DNA of 64,000 bases from Planctobacterium sp047947135. GTDB taxonomy: Bacteria > Pseudomonadota > Gammaproteobacteria > Enterobacterales > Alteromonadaceae. The stretch lies in the NCBI GenBank assembly GCA_047947135.1, contig CP170457.1:2852001-2916000 (forward strand). Reading direction: 5' to 3'. A model generated the notes under the pieces. The model searched no databases and was not told the DNA's origin. It saw nothing but the letters and a program-made list of their open reading frames with translations. The position numbers and the translations under genes were made by a program. Numbering within the stretch: position 1 is the stretch's first letter; the number at the start of each line of letters is the position of its first letter. This document shows, piece by piece, positions 43,961 through 53,782 of this stretch.

Positions 43961-46489
43961 ATGAAACTACCCGTATTTACCAAACATACTGGCCTAAAGA
44001 TTGTACTAACCAAGTTTCTTTTGGTCCCTGGTGCATTCTTAGTGACGGCCTGTGGTGCCACAACCGCCTCAGTTCCTGACGGTCAGGCCAGAGATTATCG
44101 CGCCGTGACAGCAATGCCGCCTGTCATAGAAAAGTTGACAAACAAACAGCAGCCTGCCGATATCACGTTGGAAAAGATCATGTCTGATCCTGACTGGCTA
44201 GGTAGACAGCCACAAAGCCCCTACTGGTCTGCCGATGGTAAAACAGTCTTTTACGAACGTAAAAGAGCAGGCTCTGCGCTTGAAGATCTATGGCAAATTG
44301 AACCCGGCAATGATCAGGGTAATGGCAAATTGGTGGCGTTGGCAAACATGCATATTGGCGCGCAAAAAAATGCGGTGCATAGCCAGGATGGCAAGTTCGC
44401 AGCATGGCTATATGAAGGCAGTATCTATCTGTTTGAGCTGGCCAATGCCAAGCTGACGCAATTAACTAAAGGTGTGGCTTCTCCCCGAAATCTGCGTTTT
44501 GCCAAAGGCAATAAGTTGGTTTTCCAGTCCGACTCTGCGATCTTTTCACTCGATATTCAGACGCGTTTCATGGAAAAACTGTTTTCCTGGGAGTTTGCGG
44601 ATGTACCTGCTGCAACACAAGCACCTGCAGATTACATTGCCGAAGAACAAATTAAGTTAATCGAATACATTGCTAAAAATCGGGATAAGGCCGAGCAAAA
44701 ATTTAAATACGATGCGCTATTGGCAGAAGAGAATGACACCTTGCCAGCCAGACCTTTTTACTTTGATGCCATGCACCGGCTGGTAGAAGTGAGTGTAGCG
44801 CCTACTCTAGACAGGGCAATTTTGGTGACAACCGAGCAGCGAGATACTCGGGATGACACTGACATCATGCCAAATTACATAAAAGAAAATGGGCGAATTG
44901 CGGCCGAAAGTGTTCGACGTCGCGTAGCAGATGCCGAACCTGTCAATCATGATGTCTGGTACCTGGATCTCAATGCTCATAAGCAATACGAGTTATCTTT
45001 TTCCGTACTTGAAGGCTATAACGAAGATGTATTGGCCGACGTCAAACAGGAAAATGCCGCGCGCGAAGGCAAAGACTATGATGTAAATCGCTTACCTCGT
45101 GATATCAGGCTAATGAACGATTGGTATTGGAGTCAAAGTGCCATTCAGTGGCACCGCGATGGTGGCAACGTCGCCATTATGCTTGAAGCCTGGGACAACA
45201 AAGATCGTTGGATTGCCACAGTTGACTGGGGCAGAAAGTCGCTGGAACAACAACATCGACTGCATGATGACGCCTGGATTAACTACAAGTTTAATAGTTT
45301 TGGTTGGTTCAATAACAGTGACATGTTGTATTTAATATCAGAGCAAAGTGGCTATGCAAACCTCTATGTGAAACCGCTGGATGGCAAGCTGCAAGGATTA
45401 GTAACTGGCAGCTTTGAAGTAGACGAGCTTACCCTAAGTAAGGACGATAATTTTATTTATTATCAGGCCAATAAACCGCACCCTGGAATCTATGAGATAT
45501 ATCGTGTGAATACCCAGTCTGGCGCCATTGAGCAGTTAACTGAACTGTTTGGTATGAGCGAATATCAGTTGAGTCCGGATGAACAAAAACTATTGTTAAC
45601 CCACTCGAAGCTGACGCGACCGCCAGAGTTATACCTGTCCGAAATTGGCAAAAAAGCGGTGGTGCAACTGACGCAAACCGTTAGCGATGAGTTTAATGCC
45701 TATGACTGGGTGACGCCGCAAATTGTACCTGTGTCGTCCAGTAATGCAGAGCAACCCATATACTCTCGCGTCTATACTCCTGCAGTCATTGAGCCGGATA
45801 AATCTTACCCAGCCGTTATTTTTAATCATGGCGCAGGTTACCTGCAAAATTCTCATATGGGGTGGTCGGGCTATTTCCGCGAGTTTATGTTCCATAGTTT
45901 TCTTGTCCAACAAGGCTACATCGTAATGGATATGGATTATCGTGCCTCAATGGGCTACGGCCGGGATTGGCGTACCGCGATTTATCGCCGTATGGGGACA
46001 CCAGAAATAGAAGACCTGAAAGATGGAGTAGAATGGCTAGTTGAAAATGTACAGGTAGATCGCCAGCGTGTAGGCACTTACGGCGGCTCCTACGGTGGCT
46101 TTATGACGTTTATGGCACTATTCACTGCGCCGGATCTATTTCAGGCGGGCGCTGCACTGCGACCGGTTTCTGATTGGGCCCATTATAATCATGGTTACAC
46201 TTCTAATATACTGAACGTGCCGGATGTCGATCCGATTGCCTATGAACGTAGCTCGCCCATCTATTTTGCGGAAGGATTGGAAAAGCCTTTGTTGATAAAC
46301 GCACCGATGGTTGATGACAATGTATTTTTTGTCGATGTGGTGCGTTTAGTACAGCGTTTGATCGAGTTAGAAAAAGAAGATTTCGAAACTGCAATTTATC
46401 CGGTTGAGCCACATGGCTTTAAGGAGCCCAGTTCCTGGCTCGATGAATATCGCCGTATCTATAAATTATTTGAGGAAAATGTGAAATAA
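43961..46489 (+). CDS. Prolyl-oligopeptidase family (S9) peptidase, lipoprotein
   Basis: 842-aa serine peptidase of the DPP-IV/acylaminoacyl-peptidase type. A lipobox VTAC (Cys31) predicts membrane anchoring. The middle (about 60-590) is beta-propeller with WD40/PD40-like strands. The C-terminal alpha/beta-hydrolase has Ser710 in GGSYGGF, Asp in MVDDNVFF and His in EPHGFKEP. It would cleave short proline- or other peptides at the cell surface or in the periplasm. Confidence 0.92.
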   Translation: MKLPVFTKHTGLKIVLTKFLLVPGAFLVTACGATTASVPDGQARDYRAVTAMPPVIEKLTNKQQPADITLEKIMSDPDWLGRQPQSPYWSADGKTVFYERKRAGSALEDLWQIEPGNDQGNGKLVALANMHIGAQKNAVHSQDGKFAAWLYEGSIYLFELANAKLTQLTKGVASPRNLRFAKGNKLVFQSDSAIFSLDIQTRFMEKLFSWEFADVPAATQAPADYIAEEQIKLIEYIAKNRDKAEQKFKYDALLAEENDTLPARPFYFDAMHRLVEVSVAPTLDRAILVTTEQRDTRDDTDIMPNYIKENGRIAAESVRRRVADAEPVNHDVWYLDLNAHKQYELSFSVLEGYNEDVLADVKQENAAREGKDYDVNRLPRDIRLMNDWYWSQSAIQWHRDGGNVAIMLEAWDNKDRWIATVDWGRKSLEQQHRLHDDAWINYKFNSFGWFNNSDMLYLISEQSGYANLYVKPLDGKLQGLVTGSFEVDELTLSKDDNFIYYQANKPHPGIYEIYRVNTQSGAIEQLTELFGMSEYQLSPDEQKLLLTHSKLTRPPELYLSEIGKKAVVQLTQTVSDEFNAYDWVTPQIVPVSSSNAEQPIYSRVYTPAVIEPDKSYPAVIFNHGAGYLQNSHMGWSGYFREFMFHSFLVQQGYIVMDMDYRASMGYGRDWRTAIYRRMGTPEIEDLKDGVEWLVENVQVDRQRVGTYGGSYGGFMTFMALFTAPDLFQAGAALRPVSDWAHYNHGYTSNILNVPDVDPIAYERSSPIYFAEGLEKPLLINAPMVDDNVFFVDVVRLVQRLIELEKEDFETAIYPVEPHGFKEPSSWLDEYRRIYKLFEENVK

Positions 46490-46515
46490 AGTTTATTGGT
46501 ATTGAAGTAGCAAAG

Positions 46516-46550
46516 CGCCGTTATGAGAACCTCATTGCGGCGTTTTTTTT
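46516..46550 (+). terminator. Intrinsic terminator after S9 peptidase, inside the 3' end of the rhomboid gene
   Basis: Stem CGCCG-TT-ATGAG pairing with CTCAT-TG-CGGCG (two mismatches) followed by eight T residues. The second arm and T-run also encode the last residues (KKTPQ) of the convergent rhomboid gene. Confidence 0.85.
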
Positions 46551-47116
46551 CTGACAAGTGCAAACATGACCAGACCCACAATAGCACCGTAAAGGTGAGC
46601 ATCTATTGCCACTTCAGCGTCAATCAGCTGGCTGACATGTTCGCTGGCACCGTCGATTTGTTCATAATAAATCTTAACGGCAATTCCGAGTAGCAATACC
46701 CAGCCAGAATGCAGTTTGTGCTGAATATCGGAGCAACTTCCCCAGACAAACAGACCATGTAACGCCCCTGATAAACCGACATAGACAGTCATTTCCGGAC
46801 TGAAAAACCACAGACCAACCGAACAACCTAATATAAGTCCTAAAGTAACAAGCAGAAATACTCGCCAGTCGTAGTAATCACCATGCAATGACCAAAGCAA
46901 GATAATACCCAGACAGTTGAGAAGCAGATGCCAATAGTTGGTATGTAAAATGTGACCCGTCATGACTCGCCATAGCTGACCTGCCTGCAATTGGTCCACA
47001 TCATAGCGCAGCGCCAGTTGCCAATTGTCTGGGAATAAAAAGACAATCAGCGCGATGCAAAGTAACGCCAAAGGGGGGCCAAATTGATAAATCTTAACTG
47101 GGAATCGTGAAAGCAT
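46532..47116 (-). CDS. rrtA: Rhomboid-family serine protease, rhombosortase-like
   Basis: Six-TM intramembrane protease of about 194 aa. It shows the rhomboid features W-R-x-x-T-G-H (loop 1), HxxxN (HLLLNCLG), the catalytic serine motif GLSGALHG and a late His (DAHLYGAIVG). The small size and GLSGALHG fit the rhombosortase branch that removes GlyGly-CTERM tails. I favour the ATG at 47116; a TTG at 47155 would add 13 hydrophilic residues. No GlyGly-CTERM protein was seen in the window. Confidence 0.8.
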   Translation of the reverse strand: MLSRFPVKIYQFGPPLALLCIALIVFLFPDNWQLALRYDVDQLQAGQLWRVMTGHILHTNYWHLLLNCLGIILLWSLHGDYYDWRVFLLVTLGLILGCSVGLWFFSPEMTVYVGLSGALHGLFVWGSCSDIQHKLHSGWVLLLGIAVKIYYEQIDGASEHVSQLIDAEVAIDAHLYGAIVGLVMFALVRKKTPQ

Positions 47117-47165
47117 TATTGATTTTTTCTTTTTATAATGGTCCGATGAGTTCAAATAAAACTAA

Positions 47166-47942
47166 ATGGAGTATGTTTTGGATAAGCTAGTTGTTAATAC
47201 TCAGCAAGATAAACTGATTATTACTATAAATCGACCAGAAAAACGCAATGCGTTGACCAGTGAAATTTATCAGGCGATGGCAGATGCGCTGAATTCAGTG
47301 GATTCTGATAGCCCCATTAAAGTTGTGTTATTACAGGCTGAAGGGGAGCACTTTACTGCGGGAAACGATCTAAGCCAGTTTGCATCAATATCTGACAAAT
47401 CCCAGTTACAAAGTACGATTAATTTTATGTACGCCTTGATGGATTGTCCGGTTCCTGTTGTCGCAAAAGTGCAGGGTTTAGCGGTCGGGATCGGTACCAC
47501 ACTGTTGATGCACTGTGATTTTGTGTATGCATCGGACACTGCCAAATTTTCATTACCATTTGTTAATCTTGGGTTAGTACCAGAATATGCTTCATCTTTG
47601 ATTTTACCTAAACTGGTCGGGCATGCCAAAGCGGCCGAATGGCTTATGCTGGGTGAACCTTTTGGTGCTGAAGAGGCACTAAACGCGGGCTTGGCCAATA
47701 AAGTCTGTGGCTCTGAGGAATTGTCCGTCGATGTCGATATTTTGCTTAATAAGCTCAGTGGCAAACCGCGTTTATCCCTAACTGCGACTAAAGGCTTAAT
47801 GAAAAAAGACCTTGAGTCTATTAAACTGGCTATGGAAAATGAGTTGGTTTTATTTTTCCGGCACTTACAATCGGTTGCCGCGAAAGAAGCGTTTGCCGCA
47901 TTTTTGGAAAAACGAAAACCAGATCCTGAAAAATACAAGTAG
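47166..47942 (+). CDS. Enoyl-CoA hydratase/isomerase family protein
   Basis: Crotonase-fold enzyme of 258 aa acting on acyl-CoA thioesters. Seen: INRPEKRNALT near residue 22, the oxyanion-hole FTAGNDLSQF and the VGIGTTLLMHCDFVYAS helix. The second catalytic Glu (canonical FPEVxLGLxPE) appears as LPFVNLGLVPEYASS, so it could be an enoyl-CoA isomerase. The start is ambiguous: ATG at 47166 has no site, while a GGAG at 47168-47171 is ideally placed for an in-frame TTG at 47178. It is 12 bp upstream of ggt. Confidence 0.88.
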   Translation: MEYVLDKLVVNTQQDKLIITINRPEKRNALTSEIYQAMADALNSVDSDSPIKVVLLQAEGEHFTAGNDLSQFASISDKSQLQSTINFMYALMDCPVPVVAKVQGLAVGIGTTLLMHCDFVYASDTAKFSLPFVNLGLVPEYASSLILPKLVGHAKAAEWLMLGEPFGAEEALNAGLANKVCGSEELSVDVDILLNKLSGKPRLSLTATKGLMKKDLESIKLAMENELVLFFRHLQSVAAKEAFAAFLEKRKPDPEKYK

Positions 47943-47954
47943 CACAAGGAACTA

Positions 47955-49700
47955 ATGAATCTTATACATGTTGTTGTCGCATCGCTGTTTTTGTCATCTC
48001 TGTCATTTGCTGATGAGCAGAGTAAAGTTCGAGAAGACCGTGAACCGGAAGCCGCAACGGGAGTAAGTGAGAAAAAAGCGCGCAAAGGTACGTCCTTCAT
48101 GGTGACTGCGGCGCACCCTTATGCATCTTGGGCAGGGCGGCGAATCATAGATCAAGGTGGCAGTGCCATTGATGCTGCCATTGCCGTACAGGCCATGTTG
48201 ACACTGGTAGAGCCGCAATCATCCGGATTGGGTGGGGGCGCCTTTATTTTATATTTTGATAACAAAACCAAAACGCTACATACCTTTGATGGACGTGAAA
48301 CCGCCCCTCAGGCAGCCAATGCGTTTTTGTTTATGCAGGGGACCAGAAAGATTCCCTGGCGTGATGCTGTCGTCGGTGGTCGTTCAGTCGGGGTGCCTGG
48401 CGTATTGCGGGCTTTGGAATTGGCTCACAGTGAATTTGGCCGCATTTCCTGGGATAAACTGTTCGCCGATGCAGCATTGACCGCCGAAAATGGCTTTGAG
48501 GTCACCCCAAGGCTTGAAAAACTGGTAGCACTGGACATGCATCCGGGCTTGCATGAATTTATTGAATCAAAAATGTACTTCCATCCTGCGGGTAAACCCA
48601 TTAAAGCCGGCTTTGTCAGGAAAAACCGACGTTTGGCAAAGACACTTAATCGCATAGCCAGCGAAGGTGCAGACTACTTTTATGAAGGCGAAGTGGCTAA
48701 ACGCATTGCAGAAAAAGTCCAGAAATCGCCAATTAATCCCGGTTTACTGACCAAAGAAGATATCAGTAACTATCGTGCCAAAAAGCGCGATCCGGTCTGC
48801 GGAACCTACCGAACTTATCGGATTTGTGGCATGGCACCACCTGCGTCGGGCGGGATATCGGTTCTGCAAATCTTAAAAATGTTAGAGCCGTTTAACATGC
48901 AGCAATATGAGCCCAATGAGGCCGAAGCCATACATCTGTTTACGCAGGCCTCGAAACTGGCTTACGCCGATCGTGATATGTATATTGCAGATACCGATTT
49001 TACCAATATTCCCTTTGCGGCTTTGATCAATAGCTCTTATCTAAGTCGTCGTGCCGAATATATTGCCAAAGACAAAAGCATCCGTTGGGCAAAACCCGGT
49101 GAAGCCTATGCCGGTGTGTTTTTGCAAAAAGATGATAGTTATGAACTGCCTAACACCTCTCATATCGCCATTGTTGATAAAGAGGGGAACGCGGTTAGCA
49201 TGACCAGTAGTATTGAATACGCGTTCGGCTCTGGTTTGATGGTTGAAGGGTTTTTACTGAATAATCAGTTGACGGATTTTGCGTTTTCACCCAGTCGGGG
49301 AGGTTATCGTGTCTTAAATCGTGTAGAGCCGGGGAAACGACCCCGCAGTTCAATGTCGCCAACGATGGTCTTCGATGATAAAGGCAAATTAGTGTTGGTC
49401 ATTGGTTCACCTGGTGGTAGCCGCATTATCAGCTATGTAGCGCAAACGATTATAGCTGTGCTTGACTGGGGCTTGGATATTCAGCAAGCAATAAATCTAC
49501 CTAAAGTGACGAACCGCAACGATTATACCGCGCTTGAAAGAGGTACAGGTATCGAGGCGTTACAGGAGCCGCTTAAAAAACTGGGGCACAATGTGAAAAT
49601 TATCGACTTGAATAGTGGTTTACACGGTGTGCAACTGAAAGACGGTGTGCTGATTGGCGGCGCTGACCCGCGCCGCGAGGGAATTGCAGTAGGACGTTAG
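47955..49700 (+). CDS. ggt: Gamma-glutamyltransferase
   Basis: 581-aa periplasmic enzyme cleaving the gamma-glutamyl bond of glutathione. It has a signal peptide (cleavage near SFA-DEQ) and is made as a precursor that self-cleaves before Thr401 in NTSHIAIVD. Substrate-site segments SGLGGGAFILY, RETAPQAA, and MSPTMVFDDKGKLVLVIGSPGG are present. Together with the tandem glutathione peroxidase-like genes nearby it touches thiol metabolism, though co-regulation is not shown. Confidence 0.94.
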   Translation: MNLIHVVVASLFLSSLSFADEQSKVREDREPEAATGVSEKKARKGTSFMVTAAHPYASWAGRRIIDQGGSAIDAAIAVQAMLTLVEPQSSGLGGGAFILYFDNKTKTLHTFDGRETAPQAANAFLFMQGTRKIPWRDAVVGGRSVGVPGVLRALELAHSEFGRISWDKLFADAALTAENGFEVTPRLEKLVALDMHPGLHEFIESKMYFHPAGKPIKAGFVRKNRRLAKTLNRIASEGADYFYEGEVAKRIAEKVQKSPINPGLLTKEDISNYRAKKRDPVCGTYRTYRICGMAPPASGGISVLQILKMLEPFNMQQYEPNEAEAIHLFTQASKLAYADRDMYIADTDFTNIPFAALINSSYLSRRAEYIAKDKSIRWAKPGEAYAGVFLQKDDSYELPNTSHIAIVDKEGNAVSMTSSIEYAFGSGLMVEGFLLNNQLTDFAFSPSRGGYRVLNRVEPGKRPRSSMSPTMVFDDKGKLVLVIGSPGGSRIISYVAQTIIAVLDWGLDIQQAINLPKVTNRNDYTALERGTGIEALQEPLKKLGHNVKIIDLNSGLHGVQLKDGVLIGGADPRREGIAVGR

Positions 49701-49704
49701 TCTT

Positions 49705-49736
49705 ATACCAAATCCAATAAATATTTGATTTGGTAT
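49705..49736. terminator. Long-arm hairpin between ggt and lipoprotein gene
   Basis: ATACCAAATC pairs perfectly with GATTTGGTAT around a 12-nt AT-rich loop. It lies between convergent ends of ggt (49700) and the lipoprotein (49736). There is no clear T-run, so termination strength is uncertain. Confidence 0.5.
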
Positions 49737-50200
49737 TATAGAAATTTATCCGTGAGGATGGAGTCCACACGCCATTCGCCATCTTCACGGAGCATCTGTA
49801 CGGTGCGAAGTTCGTCTATCAAATCACCCTGATAGTGACCTGAAAAATACACAGAAACACGTTGTTTCGTTGCAAACTCCTGTCTGCCCACTGTATCTCC
49901 GGCATCAATCTCCATTATTACTTTGCCTTCATAGCGAAGGTTAATAATGTGGCGAGCCACGGCCTTGGGGGTATGATATGACTTTAACAGACGGGACATA
50001 CGATCTGTTGCGTAGTACAGGGCAACGTCCATATCATTGTCATTGTATATGGCGTCAAAAAACTTCAACGCAGCCATATCTGCTGAGTCACCACTCATCA
50101 TGCCATAACGGCCACCACCTTCTTCTTCCTGAGCTGGCTTCTTGTCCATGCAACCAAATAGGCCAAACACGACGACAATCAGAAATATTTTAAATTTCAT
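49736..50200 (-). CDS. Hypothetical lipoprotein (NTF2/DUF4878-like)
   Basis: 154-aa lipoprotein with lipobox LFGC (Cys17). After a charged linker (EEEGGG) it shows an alpha-beta pattern in which a helix-rich part (AALKFFDAIYNDNDMDVALYYA) leads to four beta strands ending WRVDSILTD, resembling small NTF2-like DUF4878 lipoproteins. Function unknown. Its own promoter must lie in 50201-50262, after the cysK terminator. Confidence 0.75.
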   Translation of the reverse strand: MKFKIFLIVVVFGLFGCMDKKPAQEEEGGGRYGMMSGDSADMAALKFFDAIYNDNDMDVALYYATDRMSRLLKSYHTPKAVARHIINLRYEGKVIMEIDAGDTVGRQEFATKQRVSVYFSGHYQGDLIDELRTVQMLREDGEWRVDSILTDKFL

Positions 50201-50262
50201 TTTAGTACTGCATCCTTAACAACGAACTAGTGCCTAGTCTAGATTTTTTTACTGCAAAAAGT

Positions 50263-50285
50263 AAAGGGAGGCATTGCCTCCCTTT
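50263..50285 (-). terminator. Intrinsic terminator after cysK
   Basis: Perfect 10-bp stem AAAGGGAGGC / GCCTCCCTTT with a 3-nt loop; on the minus strand it is followed by TTTACTTTTTGC. Confidence 0.88.
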
Positions 50286-50307
50286 TCAAATCATTTCACT
50301 TTAGGTG

Positions 50308-51273
50308 TTATTGTTGCAATTCCTGCTCACTGAATAATCCCGCAAACAATGGGCTGGTGAGGTAACGTTCTGCTGAACTTGGCATAATAACAACGATGTT
50401 TTTGCCTTCATTTTCCGGGCGTTCCGCAATGCGTTTTGCTGCAACGACTGCTGCACCTGAAGAGATTCCGGCAAGAATACCCTCTTCTTTCATTAGTGTA
50501 TGAGCCATTTCAATTGCGTCTTCATTGCTGACCAGCTCGACTTCGTCAACCAATTCCAAATCCAGGTTGCCGGGAATGAATCCTGCACCAATACCCTGAA
50601 TTTTGTGGGGGCCGGGGGTGAGTTCCTTACCTGCTTTTGCCTGCGAAATGACTGGCGAGTCAGTGGGTTCCACTGCTACTGAGACAATATCTTTGCCTTT
50701 TTGCTGTTTGAAATAGCGACTTACACCCGTGATAGTACCGCCTGTACCCACACCAGCGATGAAAATATCAACGTTACCTTCCAAATCTTCCCAGATTTCG
50801 GGGCCTGTTGTTTTCTCATGAATTTCAGGGTTGGCCGGGTTATTAAACTGCTGTAATAACAGATACTTGCCGGGATCTGAGTCAACAATTTCCTGTGCTT
50901 TTGCTACGGCACCTTTCATGCCTTTTGCCGGTTCAGTCAGCACCAGATTGGCTCCCAGTGCTTTTAACAGTTTGCGACGCTCCAGGCTCATGCTTGCAGG
51001 CATTGTCAGTGTCAATTTATAACCTCTGGAGGCTGCTACGAATGCCAGCGCAATTCCGGTATTACCAGAAGTCGGCTCAACAAGCTCTACGCCTTCTTTA
51101 AGCACGCCTCGTTTTTCAGCATCCCAAATCATATTGGCGCCAATTCGGCATTTAACGCTGAAACTAGGGTTGCGTGATTCCATCTTGGCAAACACATTGC
51201 CCTTCACTACGCGATTAAGCTTCACCAACGGCGTGTGGCCTATTGATTGGGAATTGTCTTCGTAGAAATTCAT
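50308..51273 (-). CDS. cysK: Cysteine synthase A (O-acetylserine sulfhydrylase)
   Basis: PLP enzyme of 321 aa making cysteine from O-acetylserine and sulfide. PLP lysine is Lys41 in SFSVKCRIGANM; the substrate loop EPTSGNTGIAL and PLP-phosphate loop GVGTGGTITG are intact. Nearly identical blocks to E. coli CysK. The start at 51273 has GGAAGG seven bases upstream; a start five codons earlier lacks such a site. Confidence 0.96.
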   Translation of the reverse strand: MNFYEDNSQSIGHTPLVKLNRVVKGNVFAKMESRNPSFSVKCRIGANMIWDAEKRGVLKEGVELVEPTSGNTGIALAFVAASRGYKLTLTMPASMSLERRKLLKALGANLVLTEPAKGMKGAVAKAQEIVDSDPGKYLLLQQFNNPANPEIHEKTTGPEIWEDLEGNVDIFIAGVGTGGTITGVSRYFKQQKGKDIVSVAVEPTDSPVISQAKAGKELTPGPHKIQGIGAGFIPGNLDLELVDEVELVSNEDAIEMAHTLMKEEGILAGISSGAAVVAAKRIAERPENEGKNIVVIMPSSAERYLTSPLFAGLFSEQELQQ

Positions 51274-51412
51274 CAGATTACCTTCCATTCACTTTATTAG
51301 TCTTTTACTTCTACAAGAGTATCGACTTTACCCTAAATATAAAGTGCTTTTTGCTATATGATATTGATATTTCTTGTTCTTAGAATTTTATAAATCGGGT
51401 GTAGGAGTACGC

Positions 51413-52249
51413 ATGACATTTACCGGTTCAAGTAACTACCTTGCGAGTCAGGAATTGCAAATGGCAGTGAATGCTGCCGTTAATCTGGAAAAGCCTCTTT
51501 TGATCAAAGGTGAGCCTGGTACGGGCAAAACCGTGTTGGCCAAAGAGCTGGCTGATAGCCTTGGAACAGAGTTGATTCAATGGCACATCAAATCAACCAC
51601 CAAGGCACAGCAGGGGTTGTACGAATATGATGCAGTATCGCGCCTGCGGGATTCGCAATTAGGCGATGATAGGGTGCATGACATCAGTAACTACATTGTG
51701 AAAGGCAAGCTTTGGCAGGCGTTTACCGCCGAAAAAAGAGTTGTGCTGCTGATTGATGAAGTGGATAAAGCGGATATTGAGTTCCCTAATGATCTGTTGC
51801 TGGAACTGGACCGCATGGAGTTTTTTGTATATGAAACGCAGGAAAACATCAAAGCCCAGCATCGTCCCATCGTCATTATTACTTCAAATAATGAGAAAGA
51901 ACTGCCCGATGCCTTCTTGAGACGTTGCTTTTTCCACTACATTAATTTTCCGACAGAAGCGGAAATGCGCGAAATAGTGGCATTGCACTATCCTGATCTA
52001 AAACAATCACTGTTAAACCGGGCACTACAGAGCTTTTTTGATCTAAGGGAAATTCCCGGACTAAAGAAAAAACCATCAACGTCTGAGTTGCTCGATTGGC
52101 TCAAATTATTGGTCGCCGATGATATCCCGGCAGAGGTGTTGCAGGAAGCAACCAGTAAGAAAGCTATTCCACCTTTGTATGGTGCACTATTGAAAAATGA
52201 GCAGGACATCCACCTGTTTGAAAAACTGGCCTTTATGGCGAGGCGTTAA
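51413..52249 (+). CDS. MoxR-family AAA+ ATPase
   Basis: 278-aa chaperone-like ATPase with Walker A GEPGTGKT (33-40), Walker B VVLLIDEVDKA and a sensor-1 IITSNNEKELPDAFLRR. Start chosen at 51413 because TAGGAG precedes it by five bases. Overlaps the VWA gene (TAATG). MoxR-VWA pairs help mature metal enzymes or complexes; the client is unknown here. Confidence 0.9.
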   Translation: MTFTGSSNYLASQELQMAVNAAVNLEKPLLIKGEPGTGKTVLAKELADSLGTELIQWHIKSTTKAQQGLYEYDAVSRLRDSQLGDDRVHDISNYIVKGKLWQAFTAEKRVVLLIDEVDKADIEFPNDLLLELDRMEFFVYETQENIKAQHRPIVIITSNNEKELPDAFLRRCFFHYINFPTEAEMREIVALHYPDLKQSLLNRALQSFFDLREIPGLKKKPSTSELLDWLKLLVADDIPAEVLQEATSKKAIPPLYGALLKNEQDIHLFEKLAFMARR

Positions 52250-53421
52250 TGCTGGTTCCTTTCTTTTTTAAACTTCGTGAGTATCAGGTTCCTGCTACCA
52301 TCAAAGAATTGCTGGACCTGTTAGCCGCGCTGGATGCTAATCTGGCCTTTTCAGATATCGATGCGTTTTATTACCTGTCACGACTTTGTCTGGTAAAAGA
52401 CGAAGCCTATTACGATCGTTTTGACCGGGCGTTTGCGGATTATTTTAAAGGTGTTTCGACACTGGATTTATTTTCGGGTGACATTCCGGATGACTGGTTA
52501 AGAAAAGAGATTGAGCGCTTTTTCAGCGAGGAAGAAAAAGCCAAAATTGAAAAGCTGGGCGGCTTGGACAAATTGTTACAAACCCTGAAAGAGCGTCTTG
52601 AAGAACAGCAATCCAGACATCAGGGGGGCAATAAGTGGATTGGTACAGGCGGTACATCGCCTTTTGGTGCCTATGGTTACAACCCGGAAGGTGTAAGGAT
52701 AGGGCAGGACGGTAATCGACAATTTTCTGCCGCTAAGGTCTGGGATAAGCGAGAGTATAAAAACTTCGCTAATGATGTTGAGTTAGGCACACGAAATATC
52801 AAACTTGCTCTGCGTAAATTACGCCAGTTTGCCCGTGCTGGCAGTGCTGATGAACTTGATTTAAAAGGCACGATAGGTGCGACTGCCCGTAACGGTGGCT
52901 ATCTCAATATTAAAATGATTCCTGAGCGCCATAACGCCGTAAAAGTATTATTATTTTTTGATGTCGGCGGCTCAATGGATGGCTACATTCAACAATGTGA
53001 AGAGTTATTTTCTGCTGCCCACACCGAATTCAAACATCTGGAATATTTCTATTTCCATAATTGCGTCTATGAGTCGGTGTGGCAGGACAATAAACGTCGA
53101 CACAATGAATCCATGCCTTTGCAACAGGTCATTAATAAATACGGTAAGGACTATAAAGTGATATTCGTTGGTGACGCCACGATGGGACCTTATGAAATCA
53201 CCTATCCCGGAGGGAGTGTCGAGCACTGGAATGAAGAAGCCGGTGCCGTATCGATGCAAAGGCTGCTCACGCATTTCCCAAAAGCCATTTGGATTAACCC
53301 ACAACCGGAGCAATATTGGGAATACCATGCATCGATTAAAATTATGCGAGATATCATGGAGAACAGAATGTTTCCTATGACATTGGCAGGCTTATCGGAA
53401 GGTATTTCGGAGCTTTTGTAA
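52249..53421 (+). CDS. VWA-domain (CoxE-like) protein
   Basis: 390-aa cytoplasmic partner of the upstream MoxR ATPase. The C-terminal VWA domain (about 225-385) begins VLLFFDVGGSMDGYI; this is a MIDAS motif in which D-x-S-x-S appears as D-V-G-G-S, so the first Ser is replaced by Gly. The N-terminal 200 residues are helical with a Gly-rich GGNKWIGTGGTSPFG stretch. Metal binding may be altered. Confidence 0.88.
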   Translation: MLVPFFFKLREYQVPATIKELLDLLAALDANLAFSDIDAFYYLSRLCLVKDEAYYDRFDRAFADYFKGVSTLDLFSGDIPDDWLRKEIERFFSEEEKAKIEKLGGLDKLLQTLKERLEEQQSRHQGGNKWIGTGGTSPFGAYGYNPEGVRIGQDGNRQFSAAKVWDKREYKNFANDVELGTRNIKLALRKLRQFARAGSADELDLKGTIGATARNGGYLNIKMIPERHNAVKVLLFFDVGGSMDGYIQQCEELFSAAHTEFKHLEYFYFHNCVYESVWQDNKRRHNESMPLQQVINKYGKDYKVIFVGDATMGPYEITYPGGSVEHWNEEAGAVSMQRLLTHFPKAIWINPQPEQYWEYHASIKIMRDIMENRMFPMTLAGLSEGISELL

Positions 53422-53782
53422 ATATCCTAAGAAATCGGTTTGGGTGTGGAATAGATGGACCGTAACGCAACGAACAAACCTGCCGAACAGGACAACCGCA
53501 GTGCTGTTAAAACAAAATCAGTAGAAGACAGAAATCAGTCACACCTTATGTCTTTGGCGTAAGGGTTACCCCAAAGTTAACGGAGTAATAGAGTATTGGT
53601 GATCTGTCATCAAAGTAATTAAACTAAGCTTTTCGGTCATTCGATAAATAGGGCCGACTGACCGAATTTACCGTTCAGCGGTCCTTCGAGATTTTCTTGC
53701 TTAGCTGGCCAGTCTTTGAGCAAAGCAGCCGGTCGATAACCCCTTGATCACCAGCGAAGCCCGGTACAGAAATTTGTAAGCC
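53422..53782. other. 361-bp non-coding boundary between VWA gene and defence island
   Basis: No convincing gene. A 35-codon frame at 53455-53562 has no ribosome-binding site or family resemblance. No att site, tRNA or transposase remnant was recognised at this edge of the island. Confidence 0.4.

Noticed and set aside
53455..53562. 35-codon plus-strand frame after the VWA gene
   Set aside because: No ribosome-binding site, polar random-looking composition and no family resemblance.
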